Assembly: GCA_902780865.1 (NCBI GenBank)
Contig: CACZHC010000052.1
Span: forward strand, 1 to 45,126
DNA: 45,126 nt
Source of the DNA: an uncultured bacterium
GTDB lineage: Bacteria; Verrucomicrobiota; Kiritimatiellia; RFP12; UBA1067
Direction of reading: 5' to 3'
In this document: positions 42,376-45,126 of the stretch, one piece after another
Numbering within the stretch: position 1 is the stretch's first letter
How the letters are laid out: the number at the start of each line of letters is the position of its first letter
Notes under the pieces: generated by a model
Told to the model about the DNA's origin: nothing
Seen by the model: the letters and a program-made list of their open reading frames with translations, nothing else
Database searches by the model: none
Translations under genes and position numbers: made by a program

Positions 42376-43329
42376 TCACTTCGTCGCAGGGGTTTTTGCG
42401 GTAAGGGTGCGCCTGCCCTTCGATTCGAGGTAGCGGATAAGCTCGACCGGACGATCAGTCTGTATCATGGTCGCGCCATGTGCGAGGCACCATCCCCAGC
42501 TGCCATCGGCATCGCCCTTGAACCCGCGTTCGTCGGTGTGACCGGCGCAAAGCGAGTTCCACAGAGTGTTTATCCAGATCCGCGGACCGCCCTTTTCCTG
42601 CAAGCCCTCAAGCTGAGTAAGCACGTCGAGCGACTCTTCATTCGGGAAGCACAGCTCGTATGCGAAGGGAACACGCTCGGCGGACTGCCAGGCCGCAAAC
42701 CCTTTTGCCGAATTCTTCTTTTCGAGGTTGAGGATCGGCATGTAGAGAAATGTTCCGTCGGCGACGCCGGCCCATTCGCTGTCCATCTTCTTCTTTAGGT
42801 CGTTTGGCATGAACCCGCCCTTCAGGATCACCTCGCGCTCCACGCCGCAGCGACGTGCGCATTCGGCGATGCCCTTTGGATCGCGCGGGAACTTGTCGAT
42901 GTTGACGAGTATCTTCCCCTTGGTAAGTGCAAACGCCTCCTCAAGCGTGAGAATCTCGTAGTCGGTGAGTTTCTTGTCGTCGCCCTTCAGCCGGAACTTC
43001 TTGATCTCCTCGAGCGTATAGTCCGTTGACGGTCCCTTGCCGTTGGATACGCGGTCGAGAGTGCCGTCGTGAAGAAGGACGTAGTGTCCGTCCTTCGTCT
43101 TTGAGACATCCAGCTCAACGATGTCGGCGCCAATTTCAATCGAACCCTTTATCGCGCCGACGGAGTTCTCCGGTGCGTGTCTCCAGTCGCCGCGGTGCAT
43201 TGTGACGAATACGTAGCTCCTGTCACGGCTCTCAAGTTGCGCACGGAGGGCTTCCGTATGCGACTGTCCGGCAAGTGCGAACGCCGGAAGCGTCGCGAGC
43301 AGAATGGAAGTTGTGAAAAATCTTGTCAT
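42376..43329 (-). CDS. Exported glycerophosphodiester phosphodiesterase
   Basis: A 317-residue enzyme hydrolysing deacylated phospholipid headgroups to glycerol-3-phosphate and an alcohol. The signal peptide has likely cleavage after ALA near residue 20. Family motifs include HRGDWRHAPENS (catalytic His and Glu), IGADIVELDVSKTKDGHYVLLHDGTLDRVSNG (metal ligands and second His), and the late WINTLWNSLCAGHTDE and MIQTDRPVELIRYL. AAGGAG at 43338-43343 precedes the ATG by eight bases. Confidence 0.94.
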   Translation of the reverse strand: MTRFFTTSILLATLPAFALAGQSHTEALRAQLESRDRSYVFVTMHRGDWRHAPENSVGAIKGSIEIGADIVELDVSKTKDGHYVLLHDGTLDRVSNGKGPSTDYTLEEIKKFRLKGDDKKLTDYEILTLEEAFALTKGKILVNIDKFPRDPKGIAECARRCGVEREVILKGGFMPNDLKKKMDSEWAGVADGTFLYMPILNLEKKNSAKGFAAWQSAERVPFAYELCFPNEESLDVLTQLEGLQEKGGPRIWINTLWNSLCAGHTDERGFKGDADGSWGWCLAHGATMIQTDRPVELIRYLESKGRRTLTAKTPATK

Positions 43330-43351
43330 ACAAACATCTCCTTATGCGTGT

Positions 43352-43360
43352 ATTATACCA
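43352..43360 (-). promoter_or_regulatory. Extended -10 promoter of the GDPD gene (with leader)
   Basis: TGGTATAAT on the minus strand, 22 bases before the ATG, with AAGGAG in between. It shares the same -10 box as the leaderless genes but has a normal leader. Confidence 0.68.
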
Positions 43361-43403
43361 AGATTTGCCGCCGTCCGCCACTTCGCCCGCTTCATCCGCC
43401 GCG

Positions 43404-45126
43404 TCAGAGGTTGGCAAAGGGGTTGCAGGAGAAGCCGCCAGAGCCGGAAGAAGGCCCGAACGAGGTGCGCGGCTCGCGCTTCGCACGCGGCGCTCCGGGC
43501 GCCGCTACGCCGCCGATCGTCGGCTTCGACTTCGCGGAAAGCGAGATTCGCCCTCTCGCACGGTCGACGCCGATAACAGTGACCTGAAGACGGTCGCCCG
43601 CCTTCACGACGGACGCAGGATCTGAGACGAAATTGTCCGAAAGCTCCGAGAGGTGGACAAGACCGTCCTGATGGACGCCGATGTCGACGAACGCGCCGAA
43701 AGCAGTGACATTCGTGACGACGCCTTCGAGCTTCATCCCCTCCTTGACGTCCTCGATCTTCGTCACGTCGTCGCGGAACTTTGGCGGCTCGAAGGTCGCG
43801 CGGGGGTCTCGCCCCGGCTTCACGAGCTCGTTTACGATGTCCTTCAAGGTCGGCTCGCCAACGTCGTTCGTTATGTAGCGCCTGACGTCTATCTTCTTCG
43901 CCGCGGCGGAATTGCCGACGAGTTCGCTCACCGAAAGCCCCGCGTCCCTGGCCATCAGGCCAACAAGGGCATAGCGCTCGGGATGAACCGCCGACGAGTC
44001 GAGCGGGTTCGCCGCGCCGCGGATCCTGAGGAATCCCGCGCACTGCTCGAACGCCTTGTCGCCAAGCCCCTTCACTTTCTTGAGGTCGCTGCGCGAGGAG
44101 AACTTGCCGTTTTCGTTGCGCCATTCGACGATGTTCTTCGCGAGCGTCGGCGTAATTCCGGAGACGCGCTCCAAGAGCGGCGCCGACGCCGTGTTGAGCT
44201 CGACGCCGACTCCGTTCACGCACGAGACGACGACTTCGTCAAGCTTTGCGCCGAGAAGCGGCTGCGAGACGTCGTGCTGGTACTGGCCAACGCCAATCGC
44301 CTTCGGATCGACCTTCACGAGTTCCGCGAGAGGATCCTGCAGACGGCGGCCGATCGAGATCGCGCCGCGCACGGTGAGGTCGAGGTCTGGGAACTCCTTG
44401 CGGGCTATTTCGCTCGCGGAGTAGACAGACGCGCCCGCCTCGCTCACGGAGACGACGATGGGCGTCGGAATCTCGGGGTGCTGCGCGTGAAGTTTCTTCA
44501 GCGTGTCGCGCACGAACGACTCAGTCTCGCGCCCGGCCGTTCCGTTGCCTACGGCGACCGCCTCAACATGGTATTTCGCGACGATCATCGCGACGGCCTT
44601 CGCGGCCTCAAGCGGGTTCTGCTGAGGGAAGATGACGGTCTTGCCGAGGTACTTGCCCGTCGAGTCGAGCATCGCGACCTTGCAGCCGGTGCGAATGCCG
44701 GGATCGATCGCGAGGACCGCCTTTTCGCCGAGCGGCGAGGCGAGGAGAAGATGACGCAGGTTCTCCGCGAACACCTCGACGGCCGCGCGGTCGGCCTCTG
44801 CCTTCTTGTCTACCGTCACGTCGATTTCGCACGACGGCGCGAGAAGCCGCCTGTAGGCGTCGCGAGCGGCTAGCTCAAGCTGTTCGTCGCACGTCTCGTT
44901 TCGCCGCGCGCCGCGAACCGCCGACACCATTTCCACGATGCGCTCGACGACGGGATCTTCGTCGAGAACGAGCTTGACCCACAGGACGCCTTCCTTCTGG
45001 CCGCGGCGAATCGCGAGATAGCGGTGCGAGGGAATCGTCGCGATGGGCTCCTCGAAGTCGTAGTACTGCTCGAACTTCGTCGGCTCTTTCGGCGCGGGGC
45101 TCGCGACTTCGCTCTTCACCTTGGAA
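43404..45126 (-). CDS. tex: Tex-type RNA-binding transcription accessory protein, N-terminus outside window
   Basis: About 573 residues of a protein that is normally 720-780 long; the 5' end lies beyond the right edge, and the GTG near 45119 is internal. Domains in order: the end of the N-terminal helical region, an RNase H-like YqgF domain (VLAIDPGIRTGCKVAMLDSTG, VGNGTAGRETESFVRD), the VSEAGASVYSASEIA helix, helix-hairpin-helix repeats (ITPTLAKNIVEWR, LKKVKGLGDKAFEQCAGFLRI), and an S1 RNA-binding domain (GVVTNVTAFGAFVDIGVHQDGLVHLSEL). The C-terminal tail is Gly/Pro/Ser-rich. Tex binds nucleic acid and affects transcription in several bacteria; its exact role is not settled. Confidence 0.95.
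   Translation of the reverse strand, partial: SKVKSEVASPAPKEPTKFEQYYDFEEPIATIPSHRYLAIRRGQKEGVLWVKLVLDEDPVVERIVEMVSAVRGARRNETCDEQLELAARDAYRRLLAPSCEIDVTVDKKAEADRAAVEVFAENLRHLLLASPLGEKAVLAIDPGIRTGCKVAMLDSTGKYLGKTVIFPQQNPLEAAKAVAMIVAKYHVEAVAVGNGTAGRETESFVRDTLKKLHAQHPEIPTPIVVSVSEAGASVYSASEIARKEFPDLDLTVRGAISIGRRLQDPLAELVKVDPKAIGVGQYQHDVSQPLLGAKLDEVVVSCVNGVGVELNTASAPLLERVSGITPTLAKNIVEWRNENGKFSSRSDLKKVKGLGDKAFEQCAGFLRIRGAANPLDSSAVHPERYALVGLMARDAGLSVSELVGNSAAAKKIDVRRYITNDVGEPTLKDIVNELVKPGRDPRATFEPPKFRDDVTKIEDVKEGMKLEGVVTNVTAFGAFVDIGVHQDGLVHLSELSDNFVSDPASVVKAGDRLQVTVIGVDRARGRISLSAKSKPTIGGVAAPGAPRAKREPRTSFGPSSGSGGFSCNPFANL

Noticed and set aside
1-45126. tRNA, rRNA or other structured RNA genes
   Set aside because: Gaps between genes are all under about 150 bases and none shows a tRNA-like cloverleaf with conserved T-loop sequence or an rRNA segment.

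Overview
The window is GC-rich, almost entirely coding, and bacterial. Its mix of genes points to a member of the PVC superphylum, most likely a gut or rumen Kiritimatiellota/Verrucomicrobiota-type anaerobe. The signs are many secreted glycoside hydrolases without SusC/SusD partners, an AraC regulator with a LacI-like sensor half, a Ser/Thr kinase and an FHA protein. That assignment is inference from gene content; there is no rRNA or tRNA in the window.

Layout. 2-337 is the end of a DAHP synthase. 451-9161 runs left to right: an FHA-domain protein with proline-rich repeats, a large secreted clan GH-A-like hydrolase, a secreted GH29 alpha-L-fucosidase and a large secreted protein of unknown function. 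9226-12771 holds housekeeping genes: nusB, ribD, ribE, hisB, hisA. 12775-16559 is a GH13+GH133 glycogen-debranching-type gene broken by two one-base shifts. 16613-23767 is a tight operon: alkaline phosphatase, YibE/F-like membrane protein, uvrB, hybrid histidine kinase. 23870-28958 is another: guaB, lepB, membrane Ser/Thr kinase, each overlapping the next by four bases.

28965-37680 is a fucose-glycan locus. An AraC-type regulator is divergent from a second GH29 fucosidase. Next come a GH29 fused to an alpha/beta-hydrolase (esterase-like) domain, a secreted beta-helix protein resembling GH141, and L-fucose isomerase. This looks like extracytoplasmic release of fucose, possibly with ester removal, followed by the first cytoplasmic catabolic step. 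The 3' end of fucI has been replaced by a palindromic, multi-hairpin element that supplies a new C-terminal tail and the stop codon.

37737-45126 is on the minus strand: a TolA-like coiled-coil membrane protein, an operon of aminotransferase, unknown secreted protein and rarA, then a glycerophosphodiester phosphodiesterase, and the bulk of tex running off the window edge.

A signal that repeats throughout is an extended -10 promoter, TGGTATAAT or close to it, at about ten gene starts. At five of them the ATG lies only 6-7 bases after the -10 box, which predicts leaderless mRNAs; at the others there is a leader, usually with a Shine-Dalgarno sequence. No CRISPR array, insertion sequence, prophage or RNA gene was found. 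No gap between genes exceeds about 150 bases.
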